64,000 nt of DNA from Bradyrhizobium sp. RD5-C2 (GCF_019972155.1 NZ_BOVL01000059.1:218624-282623); one strand, 5' to 3'; numbered from the stretch's first letter, positions 17,356 to 26,214 are shown. The notes: a model not told the origin generated them from the letters alone. Program-made: numbers and translations.

Positions 17356-19101
17356 TCAGGCGGCGACGGCACGCCGGTCGTCGACCAGCGCGGATAGGAC
17401 GCGCGTCGCCTCGACGGTACGCACGGTCATCGGCTCGTTGCGGCCGCGGATCACGACCTCTTGCGCCGGCAGGGCATCGTCGGCGAGCCCTGCGGTGGCA
17501 CGTACCTCGTCGGAGATCACCGCCTCGCAGGCCAGCGCCTTCGTCATATCCTGCAGCCGTGCCGCGACGTTGACGGCGTCGCCGAGCGCGGTGAACACCA
17601 TGTGGTCGCGATAGCCGATGTCGCCAACGATCACCTCGCCGCCATGGATGCCGATGCCGAATCGGATCGGCTCGCGCAGATCGTGGCTGAGGAACTGGTT
17701 CAGCTCGTCGATATTGGTTGCGATCAGCGCCGCCGCGCGCAGCGCTTGGCGGCAGGCCACCTGCCGGTCGGTGCTGAGCCCGAACAGCGCCAGCATGCCG
17801 TCGCCGATGAACTGGTTGGGCCGTCCGCCGGCTTCCAGCACCGCCTGCGACACCGCACCGAGGAAGCGGTTGACGATGAACACGGTGTCGAACGGCAGCC
17901 GTTTCTCGGCAAGCTGCGTCGAGCCGCGCATGTCGACGAACATGCTGACCAGATAGCGCTCCTGGCCGACCCGCGTCGGATTGGCGGCGTGCGCGTTCGC
18001 CGACATCGTGTGCGGCAGGAACAGCTGGAAGAAGGTCAGGTCGCCGGTCGGCCGCAGCTGGCAGGCCAGCCGGATCGACGGATCGTCGGTGCCGACCCGG
18101 TGCAGCACGAAGGCTTCGCGCGGCGACGGCTCGGGCAGTTGGGCGTGATCGCCGATGATGCGGATGCGGCAGGTCGAGCAGCGCGCGCGGCCGCCGCAGA
18201 CGCTGGCATGCGGCACGTTGTAGCGCAGGCTCGCTTCCAGCACGCTCAGTCCCTTGGGTACCCGCAGCGTGCGGCCGTTGCCGTAGGACAGCGCGATCAT
18301 GCCGCCGCGGCGTTCCAGCAGCGCACGCGCGCCGCGCGCGAGCAGCACGAGGCAGAGCAGGCCGAGATAGCCGATCGTCAGGTCATCGGTGATCCTCTCG
18401 AGCGTGCTCCCCTGGGCAGCCGTGCCGAGCTTCTGGACCGAGAGCTCCTCGCGCCTCCAGTCCGGATCCTGATAGTCGGCGATGGTGGCGCGGCCGGCCT
18501 GATAGATGCCGAGCATCGCCAGCGTCGGGATCAGCACGGCCGTCGCGAGCAGGAACGGTGCGGCGCGCGTAAAGAATGCCCGCAGCCGCAGCCAGAAATA
18601 CAGGCCGATGCAGCCATGCACCCAGGCGATTACCAGCACCGCCAGCATCGTCCAGAGCCGGTTCGGCGAGGCGATGAAGAAGGTGTACAGCTCCTGCGGA
18701 TAGAGCTTCTCGTGTCCGTACAGGGTCTGGCCGAGCCGCACGCCGACGACGTGCGCGACGATCAGCATCGGGATGCTGAGGCCGAGCGTGAGCTGCAGCG
18801 GCTCGATCGCCTTCCAGTGGAACTCGCGGCGCTGATACAGCGCCCAGATGCCGAGGCCGGTATGTACCAGGCAGGCCGAGTAGAACACGATCGCGACCGG
18901 CAGGAACTGCCAGAACTCGGTGTGGTAATGCACCCCGATCGCCATCGCCTCGGTCGAGATATTGCCGAGTGCGTGGTTGAGGAAATGGCTGATCAGGTAG
19001 GCGAACATGATCGCCCCCGTGACCAGGCGAACCTGCCGCTGGCCGATGCCGCGGGCCATGTCCTGCAAATGTTCGCGCGAGGGGGAGGCCATGTGATTCA
19101 T
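17356..19101 (-). CDS. Membrane adenylate/guanylate cyclase with a [2Fe-2S] ferredoxin domain
   Basis: A 581-residue three-part protein. Residues 26-256 hold about six membrane helices with many His (39, 43, 58, 60, 80, 117, 162) placed like haem ligands of succinate dehydrogenase-type cytochrome b anchors. Residues 270-355 are a plant-type ferredoxin domain with Cys302, 308, 311 and 347 (C-x5-C-x2-C and a distal Cys). Residues 380-560 form a class III cyclase with metal Asp390 (FVDMRGST) and Asp434 (FIGDGML), then GDAVNVAARL. It makes cAMP or cGMP. The anchor resembles that of redox-sensing CyaC cyclases of rhizobia, so a redox input is likely. The ATG at 19101 is the first sensible start; a second lies at 19092. 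Confidence 0.9.
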   Translation of the reverse strand: MNHMASPSREHLQDMARGIGQRQVRLVTGAIMFAYLISHFLNHALGNISTEAMAIGVHYHTEFWQFLPVAIVFYSACLVHTGLGIWALYQRREFHWKAIEPLQLTLGLSIPMLIVAHVVGVRLGQTLYGHEKLYPQELYTFFIASPNRLWTMLAVLVIAWVHGCIGLYFWLRLRAFFTRAAPFLLATAVLIPTLAMLGIYQAGRATIADYQDPDWRREELSVQKLGTAAQGSTLERITDDLTIGYLGLLCLVLLARGARALLERRGGMIALSYGNGRTLRVPKGLSVLEASLRYNVPHASVCGGRARCSTCRIRIIGDHAQLPEPSPREAFVLHRVGTDDPSIRLACQLRPTGDLTFFQLFLPHTMSANAHAANPTRVGQERYLVSMFVDMRGSTQLAEKRLPFDTVFIVNRFLGAVSQAVLEAGGRPNQFIGDGMLALFGLSTDRQVACRQALRAAALIATNIDELNQFLSHDLREPIRFGIGIHGGEVIVGDIGYRDHMVFTALGDAVNVAARLQDMTKALACEAVISDEVRATAGLADDALPAQEVVIRGRNEPMTVRTVEATRVLSALVDDRRAVAA

Positions 19102-19216
19102 ATCAGCAATTCTAGTGCTTAATTCCCGCGCTGAACACCACCGCGGGTCCGGGTGGGCCGTGGTAGCTGGCCGTGCGGCACGTTGACACTCCGTTAAGAG
19201 TCGAACAAAAAGCGCC

Positions 19217-20836
19217 GTGACGATAGCCCCAGCCCAATCCGGAGCCGATAACATCAGCGTCAAGCCGGCCCGTTCGCGCGCGCCGGATTGGCGTGGCGTC
19301 ATCGCCGTGATCGTCGCCATGACCGCGATGCGGCTGGTCTATGCCCATGCGCTCGATCTGCGCACCGACGAGGCCTATTACTGGACCTGGTCGAAGGAAA
19401 ACGTGCTGTCCTTCCTCGACCATCCCCCGATGGTCGCCTGGTTCATCCGTTTTGGCACAGCTGTTCTCGGCGACACCAATCTCGGCGTCCGCCTCGGTGG
19501 CATCGTGGCTATGCTGGCGACCCAGCTCCTGCTCGCCGATATCGTCCGCCGCGTGACATCGAACAATGTCCGCGCCGTGATGCTCGCGCTGCTGCTGCCG
19601 GAGGCGGCGCTGTATTACGGATTGTTAATGGCCAAGGTCGCGCCGGACACCGCGCTGATCCCGTTTTCGGTGGCGATGCTGTGGTCGCTGGTGCGGCTCG
19701 CGCAGAGCAATGAGGGGCGCTGGTGGCTGGCCGCGGGGCTGTTTGCCGGGCTGTCGCTGCTGTCGAAATTCACTGCGATCATGTTCGCGCCGGCGGTGCT
19801 CGCCTTTGCGCTGGTGCCGGACTGGCGCTGGCGCTGGCTGCGCAGCCCGTATCCCTACCTCGCCGCGCTGATCGCGATCGTCGTGTTCTCGCCGGTGCTG
19901 ATCTGGAACGCCGAGCACGACTGGGCCTCGTTCCGCTTCCAGGCGGTGCGCGCCACCGCCGAGCGAGACCTCACCTTCCGCACGCTCGGCGAGTTCATCG
20001 GCATGCAATTCGGCCTGGTCGGCTTCGTGCTGCTGCCGGTGACGCTGTTCGGGACAGTGCTGACGGCGTGGCGCGGCTATCTCAGGCGCGAGCCGGTCGC
20101 GATCCTGCTGGCAACCGCGGTGCTGGTGCCGTTCGCCTATTTCCTCTGGAAGTCGCTGACCTTGCGGGTCGGCGACACCTGGCCGATGTTCCTGTGGCCG
20201 GCGGGCTTCGCGGCGGTTGCCATCAACGTCACCCGGATGCCGTTCGAGGGCTGGTCGCTCGGGCTCATCAAATCGACCGTCTCGTGGGCGCGGAGCGCGA
20301 TCACGTCGGGCATCGTCTTCGTCGTCTGCGTCTTCCTCTATTACATGTTCGCGCCGTGGAATCTGATCGGCCGCACCGATCCGATCGGCACCGAGGCGGG
20401 CTATGATGTGGTGGCCGCGCACACCCTGTTGCAGGTGCAGGCGACCGGCGCGACCTGGGTCGCGACCACGGATTATCGTACCTATGCGATGCTGCGCTGG
20501 ATGCTGCGCGGGCGGGTGCCGGTGATCGAGGTCAATGAGCGCGGCCGCTTCCAGGGCTTTGCCGATCCAGGCTTGAGCAAGATCCGCGATCACGTCGGCA
20601 TCTATGTCGGGCGCGAGCCCGAGAACAACCTGCCGCTATGGAGCGAGACATCAGCGGTGCGCCAGCCACTGGAGCGCGTGACGCGGAGCTGGCGCGGCAT
20701 GGTGATGGATACCTATGCGCTGGAGAAGATCAGCGGCTGGACCCCCGATCTGTCGCCGCCGCCCGATACGACGTTCTTCCGCTGGCGCGTGTTGGCCTTC
20801 TCCTTGTCCCCGCGTGCGGGAAGAAGGTTGGGATAA
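19217..20836 (+). CDS. Glycosyltransferase family 39-like membrane protein (ArnT/PMT type)
   Basis: A 539-residue inner-membrane protein with about ten or more hydrophobic helices. The first periplasmic loop has DLRTDEAYYWTWSK with the acidic pair of GT-C transferases, and FLDHPPMVAWFIRFG follows. Such enzymes move sugars from polyprenyl-phosphate carriers to lipid A, proteins or other glycans on the periplasmic side. The start is a GTG at 19217 with no strong ribosome site, so the first residues are uncertain. It is divergent from the ferredoxin-cyclase gene, with 115 bases between. Confidence 0.85.
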   Translation: MTIAPAQSGADNISVKPARSRAPDWRGVIAVIVAMTAMRLVYAHALDLRTDEAYYWTWSKENVLSFLDHPPMVAWFIRFGTAVLGDTNLGVRLGGIVAMLATQLLLADIVRRVTSNNVRAVMLALLLPEAALYYGLLMAKVAPDTALIPFSVAMLWSLVRLAQSNEGRWWLAAGLFAGLSLLSKFTAIMFAPAVLAFALVPDWRWRWLRSPYPYLAALIAIVVFSPVLIWNAEHDWASFRFQAVRATAERDLTFRTLGEFIGMQFGLVGFVLLPVTLFGTVLTAWRGYLRREPVAILLATAVLVPFAYFLWKSLTLRVGDTWPMFLWPAGFAAVAINVTRMPFEGWSLGLIKSTVSWARSAITSGIVFVVCVFLYYMFAPWNLIGRTDPIGTEAGYDVVAAHTLLQVQATGATWVATTDYRTYAMLRWMLRGRVPVIEVNERGRFQGFADPGLSKIRDHVGIYVGREPENNLPLWSETSAVRQPLERVTRSWRGMVMDTYALEKISGWTPDLSPPPDTTFFRWRVLAFSLSPRAGRRLG

Positions 20837-20895
20837 GAGGGAGCTTCCGCGCGGACGGCGAGAGACGGTGACGCGGAGCTCCCGCTCACCCGGAA

Positions 20896-22635
20896 TCACT
20901 GAGACCGGCTTTGCTGCTTTTGAATGTAGTAGCGCAGCTTCGACCGAGAGATTCCCAAGGTTCGGGACGCTTCTGAGATATTTCCCTTACATGAGGCCAG
21001 CGCTTTCTGGATTGCTAACTTTTCGATTTCTCCAAGAGACAGTTTGCGAGGGATCACGAACTCGGTTGGATCGCCGGTTGCGATCTGCTCGTCTGCGTAC
21101 GAAAGAGCGCCAAGCTTCCCCGTAGTTTGGGGCTTGAAGACCGTTCGATTGGATATCTGCGAGTGACTGAAGAGATGAAATAGACTTATGGGCTCCTCGT
21201 CATGAGTTAAGATCGCAGCACGCTCCACCATGTTCTCGAGCTCGCGGATGTTGCCAGGAAATTCGTAGACCAGAAGTGCCTCAATCGCTTCGGCCGTAAA
21301 GCCGGTCACGTGCCTCCCGGTCTTCTTGTTGAACCTATGGAGGAAATGACTGACAAGCAGGGGGATGTCGTCCCGCCTGTCCCTGAGAGGCGGGAGCTTT
21401 ATCGGAAAGACATTCAATCGGTGCAGCAGATCCGCCCTAAACGTGCCCTTTGCCACTTCGGCATCAAGGTCCAGATTTGTCGCGCAGACCACACGCACGT
21501 TGACCTGCTTGGTCTTGGTGCCCCCGATACGGCTCAGTTGTCCCTCCTGCAGCACTCTCAGGAGCTTCGCTTGGGTAGTTGAGCTTAGCGTCCCGATCTC
21601 GTCCAGAAAAAGCGTGCTTCCATCGGCGGCTTCGAACCACCCTTCTCGCGCCTGGTGCGCGCCGGTGTACGCACCTCTCTCCACGCCGAAGAGCTCCGCA
21701 TCGATCAGCGTTTCAGGAAAAGCCGCACAATTGATGCTGTAGAGTGGTTTTTTTGACCTCGAGCTCGCGCTGTGCAGGGCGCGCGCGAAGATCTCCTTTC
21801 CGACCCCCGTTTCGCCAAGAAGAAGCACGGTTGTGTCCAGAGGCGCGACGCACCGTAGGAGATGCCACGCGCCGAGGAATCCGGGCGAAGTACCTACGAC
21901 GTTGGAGCTGACCGGTTTTTCTGCCGCCCTCGCGTCGATCGAGGGGCCAACCCGCTTTCCCGTAAATGATCGGCGAGGCATGAATTGCGCCGCATAATCT
22001 TCCGGCCACTCCTCGACAGGCTTTCCAACGATCCGGCATTGTGGGGACCCACAGGCGATACACTCCACCTCTCTGAACAAGATCGCCCGTTCCATGATGG
22101 CGCTCGTATAGCCGGACGCGTAGCCAATCTGCATCCAGCAAACCGGTTCAGAGCTTCCACCAAACGAGGCAGCATGAGCTTCAGCCTCGGCAGAATTGCG
22201 CCATGTAAGTTCGCTGAAGTATTCTCCGGTTTCGACGTTTGCTTCTATGTTGACTGGCTCAACGAAGACTTCGCCACGCAACGCGTGAAGTTGCGGCCCT
22301 ACAAGAAACGCGTCAATCTGCGGGCGATCTACGCGAACCTTCATCGCGACCTGCGCTTCCCGCGTTCCCGCAGCATGCCCCATGCGAAACAGAATTTGCC
22401 TGGCTTTCAGGGGGCCGTTCGCCTCGATCAGTTCGCGGCGCAGCGCCACCATGGCGTCCAGATTCAGAAGCACGGCTCTTTGGTCAGCCAACCAGATCTG
22501 CCCGTCGTGAGGCGAGAAGTGGACGCACGCACTCAGATCGGAGATGTCGGGCAAGACGCTGCTTCGCGCGGATGAACCGGTGCCAGTCCGATCAGCGATG
22601 TTCTCTTTCAACGCGAAGCTTGTGAACCGCGACAC
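20896..22635 (-). CDS. Sigma54-dependent activator with V4R sensor domain (XylR/DmpR/PoxR type)
   Basis: A 579-residue regulator. Residues about 45-210 form the XylR_N and V4R sensor with Cys192, 195 and 200 (IACGSPQC), the metal-binding part of aromatic sensors. The AAA+ domain has Walker A GETGVGKE (274-281), GAYTGA (321-326; usually GAFTGA, here Phe to Tyr) and Walker B LFLDE (342-346). A Fis-type HTH ends the protein (NISEASRTLGISRSKLRYYI). The GTG start at 22635 has GGAG 6 bases upstream. Family members bind aromatic effectors directly. The divergent monooxygenase operon with a -24/-12 promoter is the clear target. GC here is visibly low (sampled 60-base lines 45-47%). Confidence 0.93.
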   Translation of the reverse strand: MSRFTSFALKENIADRTGTGSSARSSVLPDISDLSACVHFSPHDGQIWLADQRAVLLNLDAMVALRRELIEANGPLKARQILFRMGHAAGTREAQVAMKVRVDRPQIDAFLVGPQLHALRGEVFVEPVNIEANVETGEYFSELTWRNSAEAEAHAASFGGSSEPVCWMQIGYASGYTSAIMERAILFREVECIACGSPQCRIVGKPVEEWPEDYAAQFMPRRSFTGKRVGPSIDARAAEKPVSSNVVGTSPGFLGAWHLLRCVAPLDTTVLLLGETGVGKEIFARALHSASSRSKKPLYSINCAAFPETLIDAELFGVERGAYTGAHQAREGWFEAADGSTLFLDEIGTLSSTTQAKLLRVLQEGQLSRIGGTKTKQVNVRVVCATNLDLDAEVAKGTFRADLLHRLNVFPIKLPPLRDRRDDIPLLVSHFLHRFNKKTGRHVTGFTAEAIEALLVYEFPGNIRELENMVERAAILTHDEEPISLFHLFSHSQISNRTVFKPQTTGKLGALSYADEQIATGDPTEFVIPRKLSLGEIEKLAIQKALASCKGNISEASRTLGISRSKLRYYIQKQQSRSQ

Positions 22636-22703
22636 TACGTTCTCCCTTCTCCCGACATTTACGCACTAGCCGCCAGGTATCTCGCCATGATCGATCTCCA
22701 ACA

Positions 22704-22717
22704 TGGCTGACTTCAGC
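22704..22717. promoter_or_regulatory. Inverted repeat upstream of the sigma54 promoter
   Basis: GGCTGA, 2 bases, TCAGCC: a perfect 6-2-6 repeat about 120 bp upstream of the -24 element. Enhancer sites for XylR-type activators usually lie 100-200 bp upstream, so position fits. A wider, weaker dyad (GATCG...CGATC) surrounds it. Confidence 0.45.
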
Positions 22718-22827
22718 CGATCGAGCCGTTGAGATTGGCTATTTTCAACCACCATCCGTCGACAGTCCAAGGGGACCACATTTCGAATCGCTTAGTAAAC
22801 TCAAACGAGTACGAACAGTTTTCAGTG

Positions 22828-22845
22828 TTGGCACACCTTCTGCTT
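22828..22845 (+). promoter_or_regulatory. Sigma54 (-24/-12) promoter of the monooxygenase operon
   Basis: TTGGCACACCTTCTGCTT: GG at 22830-22831 and GC at 22842-22843 with exactly 10 bases between, the invariant spacing of RpoN promoters. It is 70 bp upstream of the first operon gene and divergent from a sigma54 activator. Confidence 0.88.
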
Positions 22846-22915
22846 ACGAGAGTTGTGCGCATCGTCACGCCGACGGGTCGCGCCACTATCAAAGCAACAT
22901 CAGGAGGAGATGCCT

Positions 22916-24145
22916 GTGCACTCAGTCGCTCAACAGTCGAATGTTTCCGAGCCAACTGCCTCGTATATCGATCCGCTGGGACCTCAAAAGTCAATCGTCG
23001 AGCGCGCCACGCGATTGCAGTCCTTGGTCAAGGCGAACTCGCAAGCCGCCGAGGACGCGCGCCGCGTAGGTGATGAGACCATTGCTGCGTTGCAACGCGA
23101 AGGGCTGTTCCACATCGCGGTGCCGGAGCGTCTCGGAGGCGCCGGCGCGAACTTCCGAACCTTCATCGATGCCGTTTCGGAGATCGGTCGGGCGGACGGC
23201 GGCACCGGTTGGGCTGTCGCGCTTCTGAATGTCTGTACGTGGTTCGCGACGTTGTTCTCTGAACGCGCCCAAGCAGAGGTGTTTGGCAAGACGCCTGGCG
23301 CCAGGGTTTGCGGTGTGTTTACGATGCCGGTGCAGTCGGAGCGCGTTGATGGCGGATATCGCGTGAGTGGCGAATGGTGGTACGGCTCAGGTTCTCTGCA
23401 TGCACAATGGGGTACCTTGGGCATCAAGATCGGAGAGAACGCCGATGGTTCGCCGATCACTGCGCTCGCCCTCATACCGCTAAGCGACCTCACAATTCGC
23501 GACACCTGGCATGTGGCCGGAATGCGGGCGTCAGGCAGCAATACGCTGGTTGCGGATAACGTATTTGTCCCCGACCACCGGGTACAAGCTTTCGCTGACA
23601 TGGCAGCCGAGAACTATGCGCGCGAGTGGGCCGACGAGCCGAATTACCATGCTTCGTTCGTGCCGGTCGCCGAGATCGTTCTCGTGGCTGTCCAAATCGG
23701 GCTGGCGCGACATGCGGTAGATCTGACCCTCCAGAAGGGGGCCGGGAAGCCCGTCGCGTACACGGTGTTCAGCGAAGCCCGCCAATCTCCCGCGCACCAG
23801 ATCAAATTGGCGGAAGCAATGTGCGACATCGACTCCGCCTATCTGCTCGTCGCACGAGCCTGCGCCGACATTGACGGCGCCGCGCTCCGGCGCGAGAAGC
23901 TCGACCTGATGACACGCGCACGGGTCCGTATGGACACGGGTCACGCCGCCAAGCTGTGCCGCGAGTCCATCAATAAACTCCTCAGCGTGAACGGTGCAGG
24001 AAGCTTTGCCCTTGCGAACCCGCTACAGCGGATCTGGCGGGACAGCGAGATCGCCAGCAGGCACGCGTTCGTCCACCCGGAAATGGCGAGCCTTATCTAT
24101 GGCCGTGCGCTGTTCGGCATCGAAGAACTGATTCAGCCGTACTAG
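22916..24145 (+). CDS. Flavin-dependent monooxygenase, oxygenase component (acyl-CoA dehydrogenase fold)
   Basis: A 409-residue protein of the class D flavin monooxygenases (HsaA, HpaB-C2 and relatives): an acyl-CoA dehydrogenase fold that uses reduced flavin supplied by a separate reductase. It has an N-terminal helical domain, the central beta domain (GGYRVSGEWWYGSGSLHAQW), WHVAGMRASGSN and a C-terminal helix bundle with MRT-like RIWRDSEIASRHA. The start is a GTG at 22916: AGGAGG (22902-22907) is 8 bases upstream, whereas the in-frame ATG at 22910 is only 2 bases from it. First gene of an operon with an EthD-like protein and a flavin reductase. The substrate is probably an aromatic or polycyclic compound. 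Confidence 0.88.
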   Translation: MHSVAQQSNVSEPTASYIDPLGPQKSIVERATRLQSLVKANSQAAEDARRVGDETIAALQREGLFHIAVPERLGGAGANFRTFIDAVSEIGRADGGTGWAVALLNVCTWFATLFSERAQAEVFGKTPGARVCGVFTMPVQSERVDGGYRVSGEWWYGSGSLHAQWGTLGIKIGENADGSPITALALIPLSDLTIRDTWHVAGMRASGSNTLVADNVFVPDHRVQAFADMAAENYAREWADEPNYHASFVPVAEIVLVAVQIGLARHAVDLTLQKGAGKPVAYTVFSEARQSPAHQIKLAEAMCDIDSAYLLVARACADIDGAALRREKLDLMTRARVRMDTGHAAKLCRESINKLLSVNGAGSFALANPLQRIWRDSEIASRHAFVHPEMASLIYGRALFGIEELIQPY

Positions 24146-24157
24146 CAGGGGGATTCA

Positions 24158-24493
24158 ATGCATAGGCTCATCGCGCTTTATCATCCGCCAAAGTCGGAAG
24201 AGGATTTTCGAAGTCACCTCGTGAAAGTTCATCTTCCGCTGGTCGCCAAGTTCCCCAAACTTCGATCGCTTCGGTACGGATTCGGCGTCGAAGCCGGATC
24301 CCAGCCGTCGCCATATTATGCGGTCGTTGAGTGCGAATTCGACGACGAGGCCTCGCTGCGGGCGGCGCTCGCCTCTCCGGAAGGAGAGGCGGCGGCGGCC
24401 GATGTGCCCAACTATGCGACCGCCGGCGTAACGATCATCACGTTTCCACTCGAACCGGATTTTGTTGGCGGTTCGATCGGGAGGACGACATGA
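24158..24493 (+). CDS. EthD-family protein
   Basis: A 111-residue ferredoxin-like alpha/beta-barrel protein. The pattern HRLIALYHPPKSEEDFRSHL, VKVHLPLVAKFPKLR and the end phrase VTIITFPLE fit EthD domains, small proteins that accompany ether-degrading P450s and other oxygenases. It lies 12 bases after the monooxygenase gene, and its stop overlaps the ATG of the flavin reductase (ATGA at 24490-24493). It may remove or rearrange the first, reactive product. An enzymatic role has not been shown for most members. Confidence 0.82.
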   Translation: MHRLIALYHPPKSEEDFRSHLVKVHLPLVAKFPKLRSLRYGFGVEAGSQPSPYYAVVECEFDDEASLRAALASPEGEAAAADVPNYATAGVTIITFPLEPDFVGGSIGRTT

Positions 24494-24984
24494 ACGCACC
24501 TCTGGTCGATTTCAAATCAGCCATGCGGCGACTGACCGCAACCGTGTCTGTCGTGAGCTGCACACGAGACGGCGAGTGGTTCGGCATGACTGCGACTGCA
24601 ATCACTTCCGTCTGCGCGGATCCTCCGACTGTCCTGGTCTGCGTGAACGGAGCGGCGGCCATCCACAATCCCCTGGTTGAGAGTGGACGCTTTTGCGTCA
24701 ACGTACTCCGGATCGACCAACAGGAGATATCCGCGACTTTTGGCGGAAAGCTGAAGGGGCGGGACCGCTTCGGTGTTGGGGACTGGAGCCTCTCGTTCGA
24801 CGGAATTCCCATTCTGACGGACGCTCAAGCCAACATAGTGGCGTCCGCGCAGAAGGTCCTTCCTTTTGGAACTCACTCGGTGATTATTGGCGCAGTCGAT
24901 CGAGTTTTGGTCTCGGAGAAGATCGCTCCCCTTCTGTACGAGAACGGCCGATATATGCGGTCGGCCGAGCTCGCAAGCGCCTGA
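24490..24984 (+). CDS. Flavin reductase (HpaC/HsaB-like)
   Basis: A 164-residue flavin reductase-like protein. RRLTATVSVVSCTRDGEWFGMTATAITSVCADPP (in parts) and the closing PLLYENGRYM are the family pattern: a split-barrel that uses NAD(P)H to reduce FMN or FAD and release it to a partner oxygenase. Translational coupling with the EthD gene (4-base overlap) and location in the same operon as the oxygenase make it the reductase half of a two-component monooxygenase. Confidence 0.9.
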   Translation: MNAPLVDFKSAMRRLTATVSVVSCTRDGEWFGMTATAITSVCADPPTVLVCVNGAAAIHNPLVESGRFCVNVLRIDQQEISATFGGKLKGRDRFGVGDWSLSFDGIPILTDAQANIVASAQKVLPFGTHSVIIGAVDRVLVSEKIAPLLYENGRYMRSAELASA

Positions 24985-25030
24985 CCGCGCTCGGCGAAGA
25001 TGGCGGGCTATCCGACATCGACCTTTGTCG

Positions 25031-25050
25031 AGGCTCTTTCCAGAGCCTTG
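25031..25050 (+). terminator. Possible terminator of the monooxygenase operon
   Basis: AGGCTCT and AGAGCCT form a perfect 7-bp stem with a 4-base loop (25031-25048), followed by only TTGACCTTTCT. It lies 46 bases after the flavin reductase stop. The T run is weak. Confidence 0.45.
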
Positions 25051-25182
25051 ACCTTTCTCAGCAGTAGATCAGGTCGATCTGCGACTATGTATGGTCGCGA
25101 GGATGATGTATCCGTCCGAACCAACAATGACCGTTGGGCGCTTCCCGCGTCGAAGTGCTCGTGACCCACATGGAAAGCAAAG

Positions 25183-26214
25183 CTATTCCTCTTCCTCGCG
25201 CTTGCGGATCAGGTCTTTCGCCAGATCGGTCAGCGCGGGGCGCGGCAAAGCGTTGAAGGGGAGCGGGCGGGTGACGTCGATCGCGGCGAGGCCGAGGCGG
25301 GCGGTCAACAGGCCGTTGAGCATACCTTCGCCGAGGCGCTGCGAGAGTTTTGCCGCGATGCCGTGGCCGAGCATCTGCTGGATCAGGCTGTCGCTTGCGG
25401 CCATGCCGCCGGTGATCGCCAGATGCGCGATGACGTGGCGCAGCAGGCGGATCATGCCGAGCGCGCCGGGCCGACCGCCATAGAGCCGCGCCAGCTGCCG
25501 GATCATCCGCAGGCTCGCCACGAACACGAACAGCACGTCGATCATGGCGCGCGGGCTGACCGCGGTGACGACCGAGACGCGCTGCGCGGCCGTCGACACC
25601 AGCCGCCGCGCCTCCTCGTCGAGCGGCGTCATCAGTTCGCGCTCGGCGAGGCGGATCATGTCGGCGCCGTCGATGATGTCGTCGGTGTGGCTCTGCAGCG
25701 CGCTGCGGGCGCGGGCGAGTTGCGGGGTCCGGTGCGCGAGCTTGAGCAGGTCGGCTACGATGGCCCGGCTCGCGGCGCGGTCGTCGCTGATCAGCACTTC
25801 GGCGGCGCGCAGATGCAGCTTCTCGATGGTCGCCAGCCGTGCCAGGCCGACCAGCTCGCGCGTGGTGACCACCGCCAGCGCCACCGTCGCGATGACGGCG
25901 AGCCCCAGTCCGAGGACACCGAGACCTTCGTTGCGTGCGAACAGATCCTCGACCAGATTGAGGATGCCAAGCCCGGTGCCAAGCACCACGAGGCCCGCGA
26001 CCGCGCTCCAGAACAGCGTGCCCCAGCGGAAGCCGCGGCGCGCCGGCAGCAGCGGCGTATCGACCGGGACCGGCAGCTGCGCGGGTTCGGCCTCGGGCAC
26101 GATCTGGATCGTGCCGCGGGTGAGGCGGCCGCTGTCGTCCGGATCCATCACGACCACGCCGGGATCGTCGAGCTTGAACGTCGCCGGCCGCCGCGGGGGC
26201 GTCTTCTCGTTCAT
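25183..26214 (-). CDS. YcjF/TIGR01620-family membrane protein
   Basis: A 343-residue protein with a Pro-rich N-terminus, two adjacent transmembrane segments (about residues 64-87 and 98-118) and a C-terminal DUF697-like domain (region RLARLYGGRPGALGMIRLLRHV and GGMAASDSLIQQMLGHG). It pairs with YcjX: its ATG overlaps the ycjX-like stop by 4 bases (26211-26214). In enterobacteria the ycjX-ycjF pair belongs to the phage-shock regulon, but no pspA is seen here. The molecular role is unknown. Confidence 0.85.
   Translation of the reverse strand: MNEKTPPRRPATFKLDDPGVVVMDPDDSGRLTRGTIQIVPEAEPAQLPVPVDTPLLPARRGFRWGTLFWSAVAGLVVLGTGLGILNLVEDLFARNEGLGVLGLGLAVIATVALAVVTTRELVGLARLATIEKLHLRAAEVLISDDRAASRAIVADLLKLAHRTPQLARARSALQSHTDDIIDGADMIRLAERELMTPLDEEARRLVSTAAQRVSVVTAVSPRAMIDVLFVFVASLRMIRQLARLYGGRPGALGMIRLLRHVIAHLAITGGMAASDSLIQQMLGHGIAAKLSQRLGEGMLNGLLTARLGLAAIDVTRPLPFNALPRPALTDLAKDLIRKREEEE

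Noticed and set aside
17461..19122. Open frame of about 550 codons on the plus strand
   Set aside because: Antisense to the ferredoxin-cyclase gene, whose motifs are complete.
22853..22915. Upstream extension and ATG at 22910 for the oxygenase
   Set aside because: ATG is only 2 bases from AGGAGG; the GTG at 22916 has ideal spacing. The extension overlaps the expected transcription start of the sigma54 promoter.
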